Shown piece after piece: positions 24,370 through 35,128 of a DNA stretch of 64,000 bases (position 1 is the stretch's first letter; each line of letters starts with the position of its first letter). Origin of the DNA: Ricinus communis (lineage: Eukaryota; Streptophyta; Magnoliopsida; Malpighiales; Euphorbiaceae). Under the pieces are notes generated by a model. That model saw only the letters and a program-made list of their open reading frames with translations. It was not told the DNA's origin and ran no database searches. The stretch spans positions 8,928,001-8,992,000 of the forward strand of contig NC_063257.1 of the NCBI RefSeq assembly GCF_019578655.1. Reading direction: 5' to 3'. Made by a program: the position numbers and the translations under genes.

Positions 24370-27015
24370 TCACTCGTATTCACTGGTCAGCCTGTGTATG
24401 AAGACCAACATAGACAACTTTGCCATTTCTATTCCCAAGCAAGTGCGAGGTCCAGCTCCAAATGGTATGAAACTGTATGGTTTTTGCATTTCCTGGAACA
24501 GAATTACAAATTATTATTTCGAATATGAAGTTATTTTTCATCATTCGCATTTAATTAGGAAGAGGAAAAGAAGGAAATGTAGCTACATCAACTCTTGAAG
24601 GGTTGAATCGCAGAGGGTCCTTGTAAAGAGCTGGGTCATAATGTATGTGAGTTGCATCAACGTTTACATTCCATCCTTTCTTTATTTCAAAACCTGAAAG
24701 GATAAATGAAAAGAAGAAAAAGAAAGAAAGAAAGCAAGATATAAAAAGACAGATACATAATAAATATTTAAATTTAAAATTAATAAATATGCATCAATCA
24801 TTTATCGACTTTGTATATAAGTAGAGCTATACATCTAGAATTATTCCTCAATTTTTTGTACACTTTATACCTTTTCAATTAGAAAATTTATATATATAAA
24901 TTCACTAAAGCCAATGCAAGAATTTTCCATGCATTATAAAATATAAGAGATTTTTACCTAGAATAAGAGAGTGACACGTATATATAAGTGTTTTACATTT
25001 ATATTGGATGATTAATATATATTTTATTATTTAAAACTAATGAATATGTGTCAATTATCTAATGGTTTGATATATAAGTGGGAATACAATAAGCCAGAAT
25101 AAGAATACATACCATGATAAATTCTTACCATATTGGGTGAAGGGTAGACTAAAATACTTAGACTCGAGAGCCTTCAATTATCACAAATGAGAATACTAGC
25201 TAAACTGCTCTGATCCATCCAAAAGCTTAAAGTACAATGATAAAAGAATTTTACCATCAACTGTGCAATCTTTCTGCGCCACTCGGGGAAGCCATAAAAC
25301 AGCATTTGACATTCTCAGTGATTCCTTGACAACCTGAAAATATGTGTTTTTATAAGTCTTCTGAATGTCAATGACATTTTTAAAATCTTCTCCGTGAAGA
25401 ACGATTGAATTCAGATCATAGTCTGACCTTGTAGCAATAGGACATCTTGTTTAAATCTTCCATGGAAAGTGAAGCTCCTTGCATATTTTTGGCTATGTTC
25501 GATTGTTCTTCCTGGAAATTCCTACAATCTGTTATGCTTGTAATAATTTTAGCCTTCATTTTTTTTTTATATATAATTTTCCTTGGTCAGTAAAATCTTA
25601 CCCTGAGCTTGTCCAGAACTTCTTTGTTCTCATCCAGGAACTTGACACTCCACATCATGGTAGCTGCAGAGCTAACCTGCCCTGAAACTAGTAATGTTAA
25701 CAGGTTATCCATAATCTCAGAATCCTGAAGCCTTTCACTTGATGGATACGAATCTCTTTCTAACAAAGACTGGAGGAAATCGTCTTTATACTCCTCCCCA
25801 CTCCGTCGTCTCGCAATCTTCTCTTTGAAGATCTCCATGAGCCTTTCTCTTGCCTGTCACCATTATATAAGTTTGTAGTGATGAATTTGAGAGGATCGCA
25901 GAAAAACCATCTAATTTGGGTATCTTACTTTCATGCCTTTGTAGTAAGTGGTGCCAGGAATCATGAGAGGAACAGATAGCAAGGCATCAGAAACCGCGGC
26001 GCAGTCTCTCAGAATTTGTTCTAGCAAGGATTCTTCTGTAATGCTCATTAGCATGTTGCACATTGAATCCAAGGTGAGCTGCCAACAGAAATTTTGAAAC
26101 ATCAGTTAGTTGCTGAATTGCAAGAAACAAGTAAAATTATTATCAGGAAAAAATTGTCTCTATGTACAAGAACATATTTTAGTTACCTTCATGGTGAAGT
26201 CAAGAACTGCAAAGGTTATCCCTCTTTCTTGTAAGTTCTTCAATCTCTGAGATAGCATTTGATCAAATTTTTGGACAAATATGGATAACGAGGGGATGGA
26301 GAAAAGAGCAGACAGAATGTGTCTAATCCTTTTGTGGCTTTCAAGTGGTACAGCAAATACACTCTTCTCTCCGACAACAGTTGCCATTGATTTGATATAC
26401 CCTTTGTTGAATTCCCCAAAATCATTAGTGAACACCTTTCTTGCAGCTTCTGTACTTGGAGCAAAAACATGGATCTTGCCAAAAATTCTGGTCTTGAACC
26501 ACTTTCCATACCTGTTTTTTTCATTATTAAGTATATTATCTATAAATTGAAATTGAAAAGCTGCATACTACAAATTAATTATGTTTGCAATTTAGAATTC
26601 TCAAGTAAAATCAATATATAGTTTAATAACGTTTCTGGTGACAGAAATTATTCAAGATTACCTGACAAGAAGTCACATATCATAAACAAGAATCATTCTG
26701 AATAGGCAAGAAACATTCATATTCTTGCAGGCATCAATAAGAACACAAGGAGAAGTGAGTGACTAACCATTTTCGTCGTAGCCTAACAAAATCATAGCAC
26801 CCTCTTGTACTGTTAGTAGCAGAAAGAAAAGACAAGGTTTCACCTACAAAAGGTAGGCCAAGGCCACCAGGAATGTCTTCTTTATTGCTTGTAGTGATCT
26901 TTTTCCTCCAAGCTTTCAGGACAGCAAATACTGCTATTGAGAACAATGCAACCATTACAATATCATACTTGTTTTGTGCTAGGAAGAGAAGCTCTTCCTT
27001 TGATAATTTCAACAT
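24156..27015 (-). CDS. Cytochrome P450, CYP722 family (CYP85 clan), 491 aa, nine exons
   Basis: Exons (minus) are 27015-26768, 26511-26187, 26078-25929, 25853-25602, 25511-25428, 25333-25255, 24693-24587, 24492-24374 and 24267-24156. All junctions are GT..AG and the frame is unbroken. An N-terminal membrane anchor (residues ~18-36, VMVALFSIAVFAVL) precedes the proline hinge PGGLGLPFVGETL. ExxR is KESLR (exon 6), the PERF-like region is FNPSR (exon 7) and the haem loop is FGAGPRTCLG (exon 8). AATNS-like SATNSTRGCYDF and the K(R/G)YIKS(M/I)A block resemble, from memory, Arabidopsis CYP722A1, so I assign CYP722. Members of this family act on carlactonoic acid in strigolactone-related metabolism at the ER; the exact reaction here is unknown. 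Oddity: the I-helix reads SGQVSSAAT, with valine where most P450s have an acidic residue. The ATG at 27015 is the first in frame. Confidence 0.93.
24332..24366. repeat. (AT)n microsatellite in the last intron of the P450 gene
   Basis: A run of alternating A and T of about 35 bases inside the intron between P450 exons 8 and 9, only eight bases from the exon 8 donor. Confidence 0.9.
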
Positions 27016-27780
27016 CTTCAACTTCAATTCTTGAACCCAAAACTAATAATCTTGATTATCAGATCAAGAACAGGTTGGTTTTTTATACAAGAATTAATGG
27101 AGGTGGACTTTGGAAATGAGACAAAAAGCATAAAGATGAGAAATTGTTTGGACTTCACGGCATCTCTCAAACAGGATCTTTAATCAGGCAGAAAGAAACA
27201 AGGCAAGATTCATATTCAAATGAGAAAAAGACAATGTTTATGTGTGTCTTGGTGTCAACTTCGTCTTTTAATTTTTAGTATATTTCCTTAATTAAGGGAA
27301 AAATATTGTAGTAATGTGGACTAGGATTTAAAAAGAAAAGGATTGATTAAGCCTGACATTTAGTGACTCAGAGATGCTAAGGATTTTTGTATTTATATAT
27401 ATTAACCTTCAGAATATGCTATGCTCAATTTTCAATAATCAATTAATATCATAATCAAGATTTATCTAAAACGACAAATGGGCCATGCACTAACACCAAT
27501 GGAATCGAATAGTTGGTTAAAAAATGGTACAGCATAAGAGGGATTTGATTACGCATCTACTGGGAATAAATCCGAAAATTGATATTTTTATTCAGTGCTC
27601 CACAGTAGATTAAGCCATAGCCATTTGTCTAATTCCCAAATCAGAAGCTGTTGGGAAAATAAGCAATGGACTTTCTGACAAAGAAGTCGGAGAAAACATA
27701 AGTTGATTACTGCAAATTTATAAACGTTAGTATAGAGGCGGGTTAGGGGTGAGAGAAGCCAAAGGGTTTCGATGAGGCGT
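27016..27780 (-). promoter_or_regulatory. P450 promoter and leader; otherwise empty
   Basis: A TATA box (GTATAAAAAA on the minus strand) lies at 27088-27079, about 64 bases before the ATG, giving a very short leader. The remaining ~650 bases up to the LINE relic show no gene. Confidence 0.6.
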
Positions 27781-28423
27781 TCTTCATGAAAATTGCATGG
27801 GGTATTTGTTTGGGTACAGTAATGCCGTCTGGACTCTGGTTATGAAAAAGAAGAATTTAGATGCTTGTGACAGATCCAAGGGGGCTTCTTCCTCTTCGAG
27901 CTTATGGAGAGGAGGTTATAGATTTTGGTTTGGATTGTTGGACAGGGTTAGAGGTTCCCTTAATGGAGGTCGCAATCCAGAGGGTCACTGACTGAGAAAG
28001 CTCTAAAAGTGAGTGATTATGTCCTTCCAAATGGTCATCGGAATTGGCAGGAAATAAGCAAGTATTTACCTGTAAATACGGTAATAGTTATTGCTCCTGT
28101 TCTGCCTCCTTTGGATGACAATGAGGAGGATGAGACGTATTGGAGTTTAAATGCTTCAGGCCAATTCTCAGCTCGTTCTGCCAATGAGAGTCTTAAGCAG
28201 CATTGGAAGAATGTTTGGGGTTGGGAAGGTCCAGAGAGAGTAAGGATGTTTCTTTGGTTAGCCATGCACGCCAGGTTGCTGACAAATGGGGAGCGGGCCA
28301 GGCGAGGGTTCGTGGAGCATGGGTTTGTGCTAGATGTAATGGGGAAACCGAGTCAACTTTGCATGAGTTAAGAGATTATGTATATGGCTCTTATTCTGTG
28401 GTTACTCTACTATAGTTTGCACC

Positions 28424-29211
28424 AAAACGGAAACGGGAACGAAAAGATAGAAATACGAAATTTCTTAAAAAATTAGAAAACGGAACGTTACATATAATAA
28501 ATTAAATATTTAAAAATCATACTAATATTTTTAATAAGATTTAAATAAATATTAATTATTTATAAAAAATTAAAATAATAATAAATAATTATTTTAGATG
28601 TTTTACTGTATTATTGTCTTTATCATCATAAAAAATACAAATTAAATATAATTAATATAAATACGTCATGTTAGTTTTTGATAAATATTATATTACGTTA
28701 TTTTTCTATTAAAATTTAAAAGAATAGTTACTGCATTCTACTTGATATTATATTATATTATATTTGTCCATTATTTTATATTATAATAAATATTATATTA
28801 TGTTTTACTGTATTCTAGCTGATATTATTAGATTTTAAAAGAATATTTACTTCCTATATATGAAGAAAAATATATGCATATATATAAAGACTTTAAATGT
28901 AAAATAATTAAGAATTAAGAATATTAATATAATAAAAATTATTAATAGAAAAAAGTTAAAAATCATTTGTAAATAGAAAATAAAATAAATAGAAAAAAAT
29001 TTAAAAAAAAATTAAAATAGAAAACTCCAAATAAATTGACAAATTTTTCTTTATTTTTTTTAGAATTTCCAAAGTAAATAAAACAATATAAAAAAATAGA
29101 AAATGATTTTTAAAATTTTTGAAACGTGTCTAAAGAGTTTTCGAAGAATTTCGATGCCTGAAACATGTTCGACAAGGAAACGTAACCTATTTTAGAGTTT
29201 TCGTGCAACTT
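28424..29211. mobile_element. AT-rich insertion inside the LINE relic
   Basis: A 788-bp block, far more AT-rich than the LINE around it. It is flanked by AGTTTGCACC (28414-28423) and AGATTGCACC (29212-29221), a near-perfect 10-bp direct repeat that looks like a target duplication. Its ends show a weak inverted similarity (GCACCAAAACGG against GCACGAAAACTC in reverse complement). No ORF is present. A non-autonomous DNA transposon is the likely source. Confidence 0.5.
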
Positions 29212-29484
29212 AGATTGCACCTTATTCCTGAGGAACAATGAAATGTTTTCCTTGCTACAAGTTTAAGGGATTGGTATCTCTTAACTTGAGTAGTATCGAG
29301 TTGGAACCGGATTCAGGCTTTAGTTGGTCCATTGTGTTTGGGGTGGGTTGCTAGCTAGCATGAGACTGGAGGAGTCATGAGCTGTTTGACGACAATTTCG
29401 AAGCCCCTTGGGACTCGATCATGGTTATGAAGAGGAAGGCATGGCCGATTTATAAAGCTTGTCATCTTAATAATAAGTTCACTA

Positions 29485-29780
29485 TGTTAGAGTAAAACTT
29501 TAAAGATAGTGGAAGATATGAAAAGTAACACAATGCAAGAACAAAGCGATCCTTTTATTTGATGATTCAAATAAGACACCCTACATAAAACATAACAGAG
29601 GAACAAGCTAAAAAATAGCTAAACTTAAATAACTAAACTCCTAGAAACCAGAACACTACATGATAATATTGGAAAATGATCCCACTAAATAAGGATCACT
29701 AATGACAGTTCCTACAATCAAGGAAAATTATCAAGACCACTTCCTACTAGCTGTTAGTGGTTTGAATCACATTTGTAACA
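29485..29780 (-). repeat. Left LTR of the copia element (3' LTR by transcription)
   Basis: Runs from TGTTAGAG to TTGTAACA (296 bp). It is nearly identical to 33498-33772, apart from a few substitutions, an extra ~26-bp segment (ACTACATGATAATATTGGAA and following bases) and the lack of a 5-bp TAGCT duplication. Confidence 0.93.
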
Positions 29781-31612
29781 CCCCCTCTTGATTCAAACTC
29801 CCCCATCCCAAGCTTACTTCTTAGATAACTATATCTGGAATATGACAATGCTTTTGTGAAGATGTCAGTAACCTGATCATCTGTCCTGCAGAACTTCAAG
29901 TTGATTTCCTTCTTAGCTACTAGCTCCCTTATAAAATGATGCTTTATTTCTATATGCTTAGCTCGACCATGAAAGACGGGGTTTTTTGTCATAGCTATAG
30001 CAGAGCTACTATCACTGTGAATTTCAGTTGCCCCTTTTGCTTCATACCCAAGTTAAGCAGGAGCTTTCTCATCCAAATGGCTTCACACGCTGCTGCTCCT
30101 CCAGCTACATATTCTGCCTCGCACGATGATAAGGCAACCGTAGATTGCTTTTTTGATCTCCATGTGACTACACCTGATCCAAGAGTACAACAAAAGCCTG
30201 TTGTACTCCTTCTATCAACTGATGAACCTGCCCAATCACTGTCATAATAACCCTCTAGTTTCAGATATTTAGTTTGACAATACCAAATCCCCATCGCTAG
30301 AGTTCCTGCGACATATTTTAATACTCTCTTAGCTGCTCCATAATGGTGTTTTGTTGGTTTGTGCATAAACCTTGATATCAAACTCACTGCAAACATGATA
30401 TCCGGTCTTGTATGCGTGAGATAAATTAAACCTCCAACTAAACTTTTGAATTTTTGTGCATCAACAGCTCAGGACCCATCATCCTCCTGAAGTTTCTCAT
30501 TCACATTCATGGGTGTTTCTACTGCATTGCACCCGTTCAGGCCGAATTTCTTCAGAAGATCCATTGCATACTTCCTTTGAGCTATGAAGACCCCCTCCTT
30601 ACATTGCCTTACTTCCATTCCCAAGAAGTAGTGAAGCTGGCCCAGATCTGTCATGTTAAACTTATGTATAATTTGGCTTTTAAATTTTGCAATTAAAGGC
30701 TTAAGAAATGCAGTTATTGATAGTACCACTCGAATTGTTTCAAACTTGCCACAGGAGAAAAAGTTTCTTCAAAATCCATCCCTTTCCGTTGTGAGTAGCC
30801 TTTCACCACTAGCCTTGCCTTATGCTTAAGTAGAGTTCCATTTGGATTATATTTGGTTTTGAATACCCATTTCAAACCTATGGCTTTCTTATCCTTTTGT
30901 AGATCAATCAAACTCCAGGTTTCATTTTTCTCAATTACTGACATTTCCTCCTCCATTGCTAGTCTCCACTTAGACCTCTCTGATGCTTCTTCATATGAGG
31001 AGGGTTCAGATACATAGAGAGCAAGTGTGCAAGACTCATAAATCTCTCTAAGTGACCTGAACTTCCTAGGTGGTGTCTCACTATCACCGTCATTGTCTGT
31101 ATCTCCATCTGCAGAATATGCACCAGTATTAAATGCATTCGAGCTACTGCCCTAGTGTATTGAGGTTGTGCAAATTGATCTGCCCACTGAGTTCGAACCA
31201 TCTGGACTCACGACATAATTTGATTCTGACATGGTCATGCTTCTCGTTTCCCTGCTATGTACTTCACCATCTTCGATCTGAAATGCAGGAGCTTTTCCTT
31301 TGTCTTCCCATTGCCAACTGTCTTCCTCATTGAACACTGTGTTCCTGCTTATAATCACTTTCCCAATTGCTGGATTGTAGACCCTATAAGCCTTAGTTTG
31401 TGAGCAATAACTAATGAAAATGCACTTAATTGATTTTCCTCTAGCTTATGTCTTTCATGTGCATTAATCAATATATAAACAATACACCCAAAAATTTTAA
31501 GATGCTCAATTGAAGGCTTTTTACCTAACCAGGCCTCGTAGGGAGTTTTGTTACGAACATCTTTTGTTGGTGAGAGATTAATCAAATAAATGGCAGTAGT
31601 CACTGCCTCCAC
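29747..31612 (-). pseudogene. copia integrase end, reverse transcriptase and RNase H, broken
   Basis: 31612-31355 is the C-terminal integrase region (LINLSPTKDVRNKTPYEAWL). 30956-30714 is the start of the reverse transcriptase (KNETWSLIDLQKDKKAIGLK, GYSQRKGMDFEETFSPVAS). The reading then jumps to FKSQIIHKFNMTDLGQLHYF, so roughly 130 residues, including the catalytic YVDD, are missing. 30396-29747 is the RNase H part (STTGFCCTLGSGVVTWRSKK, SSCEAEYVAGGAAACEAIWM). With no YVDD the element cannot copy itself. Confidence 0.85.
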
Positions 31613-31875
31613 CCAAAACTTATAAGGCAGCCCCTTATCTTTAGCATACTTCTTGCCATTTCAACAATTGTTCTATTCTTCCTCTCTACTACTCTGTTTT
31701 GCTCTGGAGTGTAGGGTGCAGTAAGCTCTTTATGTATTCCACGCTTCTCACAGTATTGATTGAATTCACCAGAAGTAAACTCTCATTCTCTGTCAGTGCG
31801 TAATATCTTCAGGTTGCTGCCTTCTGCTTTTCTACAAGAGCCTTGAACTTGACAAATTGCTCAAAGGCTTCTGAC

Positions 31876-32624
31876 TTAAATTTGAGAAAATACACCCCAG
31901 CTCATTCTACTGTAATCATCGATAAATAGTAAAAAATATTTGCTGCCACCTAGTGACTCAGTCCTCATCGGTCCACACAAATCAGCATGTACCAGCTCTA
32001 ACGGTTGAGTTGCTCTCCAGGATTGACCAACAGGGAACGACCTCTTGCTTTGCTTCCCATACATGCATCCCTCACATACTGCCCCAACATCTTCAATTCG
32101 TGGAAGATCACTTACCATCTCATTTTGATTCAGCAACCTCAATCCAGCTGTGTGCAGGTGACCATATTGAAGATGCCATAGTTGAGAGGCATTCTTAGAC
32201 ATAGTGACCATTGCTTGACTTTCTCATTTGCTGAAAACTAAGGGAAACATGTGGTTTTCAGCCATATTTACTTTGGCCAAAACATGACCTGTTGCTTTCT
32301 CAGTAATAGTGTAGCATGCTCATCAAATAAAATAGTAAAACCACCAAGTAAAAGTTGTCCCACACTCAAGAGATTATGGGCCAACTCTGGAGCGTATAGA
32401 ACATTAGAAATGAGTTTACTTTTTCCAGAAATAGATTTTACCTCAACTATACCCTTTCCCTCTACTTGGATTTGTTTGTTGTTCCCCAAACGAATCACCC
32501 TTCTTTGAGTTTCATCAAGCTCTCTAAACATCTCCTTCATCCCTGTCATGTGGTTAGAGCAACCACTATTTATAAACCATACAACTTGTTCTTTCTTTCC
32601 ATGCTCCATTAGCACCATGGACAT
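31876..32624 (-). pseudogene. copia protease and start of integrase, broken
   Basis: 32624-32268 encodes the aspartic protease region: VVWFINSGCSNHMTG, with Asn in place of the catalytic Asp of D-S-G, and NVLYAPELAHNLLSVGQL. 32211-31876 encodes the GAG-pre-integrase zinc segment (LWHLQYGHLHTAGLRLL, CEGCMYGKQSKRSFP) and the start of the integrase core (LELVHADLCGPMRT, FLLFIDDYSRM). A stop and a frame change separate the two. Confidence 0.85.
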
Positions 32625-32699
32625 AAAGTCTTCTTCTCTTGCTTCATTTTCCTCAACAAACTCAGCTTGATTGCTTCTGCAGTCTTTTGCAAGATGACC

Positions 32700-33460
32700 T
32701 TATTTGCCGCATGTGTAACATTTTCTTTGCTCCACCCAACCTCTACCTCTGCCTCTTCCTCTTGAACCTCCACGTCCTCTTCCTCTACTGTTGCTGTTGT
32801 TTCTCCCTTCATCTTGAGTAGAATCTCTCATGGCAAAGGCTTTTTCTTCACTCTTCTCTTGTGATCTGTTCAATCGTTCCTCATGTGCCTGCAGTGACCC
32901 CATGAGTTCATCCACAATGAAGACTGACAGATCCTTTGACTCCTCAATTGCTGCAACCACGTGATCAAACCTTGGAGTAAGACTTCTCAAGATCTTTGCA
33001 ACAACAGTCCCATCATTGATATTCTCTCCATAAGACTTCATGTGATTGACAACTGCTCTTGTTCTTGATAGAAAATCCTGAACAGATTCATTGGATTGCA
33101 TTGACAATGTCTCAAACTCCCTTCTCAATGGTTGGAGCTTGACCATAATAACAACTTTGGATGATCCCTGGAATTCAGTTTTCAAAATCTCCCACGCCTC
33201 CTTTGCACTTTCTGCTGCTGAAATTCTAGAGAAAACACTTTCATGAAGTCCTTGCTGAATGAAAAAAAATGCTTTTGCATCTTTCTTTCTATTCTCCCTT
33301 AACTTTGCTTCATCATCAATCTTGCTATACCCATCTTCTACCACCTCCCAGAGCTCCTGAGACTTGAAAAGTGTCCTCATCTTAATCCTCTAAAAATCGA
33401 AATTCTCACCCTTGAAGACTGGAATCATTAACTGCATTGAGTTGGATCCTGATGAGGTCA
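32700..33460 (-). pseudogene. copia Gag (UBN2-type), two nonsense breaks
   Basis: The frame starts at an ATG near 33460 (MTSSGSNSMQLMIPVFKGEN) and meets a TAG where a tryptophan codon is expected before RIKMRTLF. From 33380 it is open for 226 codons: RTLFKSQELWEVVEDGY, the typical KEAWEILKTEFQGSSKV, an Arg/Gly-rich RGRGRGGSRGRGRGRGW, then CYTCGK and a stop inside the CCHC zinc knuckle. These features are those of plant copia Gag proteins that bind RNA and form particles. Confidence 0.85.
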
Positions 33461-33497
33461 TTGTTGTTCAAGTCAAAACCAGGCTCTTATACCAAAA

Positions 33498-33772
33498 TGT
33501 TAGAGTAAAACTTTAAAGATAGTGGAAGATAAGAAAAGTAACACAATGCATGATCAAAGCGATCCTTTTATTTGATGATTCAAATAACACATCCTACATA
33601 AAACACAACAGAGGAACAAGCTAAGAAATAGCTAAACTTAAATAACTAAACTCCTAAAAACCAGAACACCACTAAATAAGGATCACTAACGACAGTTCCT
33701 ACAATCAAGGAAAATTATCAAGACCACTTCCTACTAGCTTAGCTGTTAGTGGTTTGAATCACATTCGTAACA
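33498..33772 (-). repeat. Right LTR of the copia element (5' LTR by transcription)
   Basis: Runs from TGTTAGAG to TCGTAACA (275 bp). The high similarity of the two LTRs indicates a fairly recent insertion, although the interior is badly broken. Confidence 0.93.
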
Positions 33773-34235
33773 ACTGGGCATAAGGTGGGGAGAGTGGACG
33801 GCTTGATTGGATGGAGCTGTCCTGCTCAAGACTGGGTTACTCTCAGTACAGATGGCTCAGTAAAGAGGGTGAATTCGTTTGCTGCAGCTGGTGGTTTGGT
33901 TCGCCAACCATCATGGGGACTGGATGGGTGGATTTATGGCTCGCATGGGCACTAATAACTTGATGACTGCTGAGCCTTGGGGACTAGTGTGGTATGGCTA
34001 GCAGCTTAGTTAGGAGTTGGGGGTGAGACAGGTTGTTGTGGAAGTTGACAATCAGGCCATTGTTAAGCTGCTTACTTCGAGCCTTGATCAAGCCCAACTC
34101 CACGTTGAATTTGATTAGAGCTATCAAAGATATGCCTTAAAAGGAATCTGGGAACTGAAGATTAATCATGCGTATCGAGAAGGGATTAAGTGTGTCGATG
34201 AACTGATGAGTGTTCTTGGCCGAGTCCTCTAAACG

Positions 34236-35128
34236 GCTTCAATGTCAATATGCCTACCCAGTCCGCTCCTAACTCTATAGAATTAGCTTGCAAAGAAAAA
34301 AAGAAAAAAAAATTAAAACGCCAACACAGCAGAACTTTTTTCTATATCTGAAAATGAATAATTAAAAAATAATAAAAGTAGCCGTTGAAGCTCACAAATT
34401 CAAAATGCTATATATCTTCATTCAAGAAGAACAAGAAGAAACTAGCCGTTGAGGCTCATAAATTCAAATGCTATGTCTTCATTCAAGAGAATGGCAATCA
34501 AATCTCTTCTTCTTCCTCCTCAAACATACCCATTGTCTCTCTAAACAGTCCTGCCTCTCTCTCTCTCTTTCTCTGATTCTGTTTGAAAAGCTTCCTGCAT
34601 AGATCTCCATTGTCTTATCTTGAGAGTTCTGTGAGTCTTGTTTTATTTATTGAATTTATTTCCTTGAGGGTTGAAGCTTTAAAATGGTTACAAATTGAAG
34701 GAAACGATGTGTTTCATGATCTTTTCCTTATGTAAATTGGAAACGATTATCTTAGAAATGGCAGGTTGTACTGACTTTCCAAATGATTTGTCTCTCTGAT
34801 ACTAAACTTTCCTTTTTATTTTTCTTTTAGGAACTTTTGGTGCTGTTTTGTTATATTAGAGGCTATCTTTTTCTTTTTCTTCTTAGATTTTCTTTCTATT
34901 GAAATAGATTATTGATTGATTTTCTCTATTTGAGATGAGTGTATCGATTGCTTAATCTGGATGTATTGTTACTGCTTATCCAAACTGTAAATTATTATGA
35001 TAATTAGACAACAAAAGAGGCTTTTTATTTAAAAATAATGTGTGGAAATTCAAGATATATATTAAAGTAAATCACTTGATTTTTTAGTTTCCTTTTGTAA
35101 CTTCATTAACTGATCTTTGACCCCACAG
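34236..35128 (+). promoter_or_regulatory. Old promoter and leader of the kinesin relic
   Basis: Between the LINE end and the first recognisable kinesin exon there is a pyrimidine-rich stretch (CTCTCTCTCTCTCTTTCTC at about 34555-34575) that looks like a leader, preceded by the MSA repeats. No sequence for the first third of the motor domain is present, so those exons have been deleted. Confidence 0.45.
34378..34492. promoter_or_regulatory. Tandem ~64-bp repeat carrying two MSA-like elements
   Basis: Two adjacent imperfect copies (34378-34441 and 34442-34492) each begin AGTAGCCGTTGAAG or ACTAGCCGTTGAGG. Read on the minus strand they give TTCAACGGCTA (34389-34379) and CTCAACGGCTA (34453-34443), each matching 10 of 11 positions of the mitosis-specific activator consensus YCYAACGGYYA bound by three-repeat MYB factors. 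MSA elements control G2/M genes such as NACK1 kinesins, and a NACK1-like relic begins 0.7 kb downstream. Function here is inferred. Confidence 0.55.

Larger units (their letters stand above)
29485..33772 (-). mobile_element. Ty1/copia LTR retrotransposon, defective, inserted in the LINE
   Basis: The 4.3-kb element has two similar LTRs and is read on the minus strand. Next to the 5' LTR (right end) is a primer-binding site, TGGTATAAGAGCC, close to the initiator-Met tRNA type. Next to the 3' LTR is a polypurine tract AAGAGGGGG. Order of domains: Gag, protease, GAG-pre-integrase, integrase, reverse transcriptase, RNase H, the copia order. Lesions include a TAG near the start of Gag, a stop right after CYTCGK in the zinc knuckle, protease NSG instead of DSG, frameshifts through integrase, and loss of the reverse-transcriptase centre. 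No clean 5-bp target duplication is visible (CACTA left, ACTGG right). Confidence 0.93.
27786..34235 (+). mobile_element. Decayed L1-type LINE, 3' half, split by two later insertions
   Basis: Three collinear pieces read on the plus strand. 27786-28423 encodes the end of a reverse-transcriptase ORF with the zinc-binding zf-RVT region: ETYWSLNASGQFSARSANES, KNVWGWEGPERVRMFLWLAM, then CARCNGETESTLHELRD. 29212-29484 continues with the linker (WSIVFGVGCW, DNFEAPWDS). 33773-34235 encodes the C-terminal RNase H domain (LSTDGSVKRVNSFAAAGGLV, VEVDNQAIVKLL, HAYREGIKCVDELM). Frames shift several times and stops are present, so it is dead. The 5' part (endonuclease and most of the reverse transcriptase) is missing, as is usual for truncated LINE copies. 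The two gaps are an AT-rich insert (28424-29211) and a copia element (29485-33772). Confidence 0.85.

Noticed and set aside
27016..27027. P450 start four codons upstream (position 27027)
   Set aside because: That codon is TTG; the first ATG in frame is at 27015, well placed behind the TATA box.
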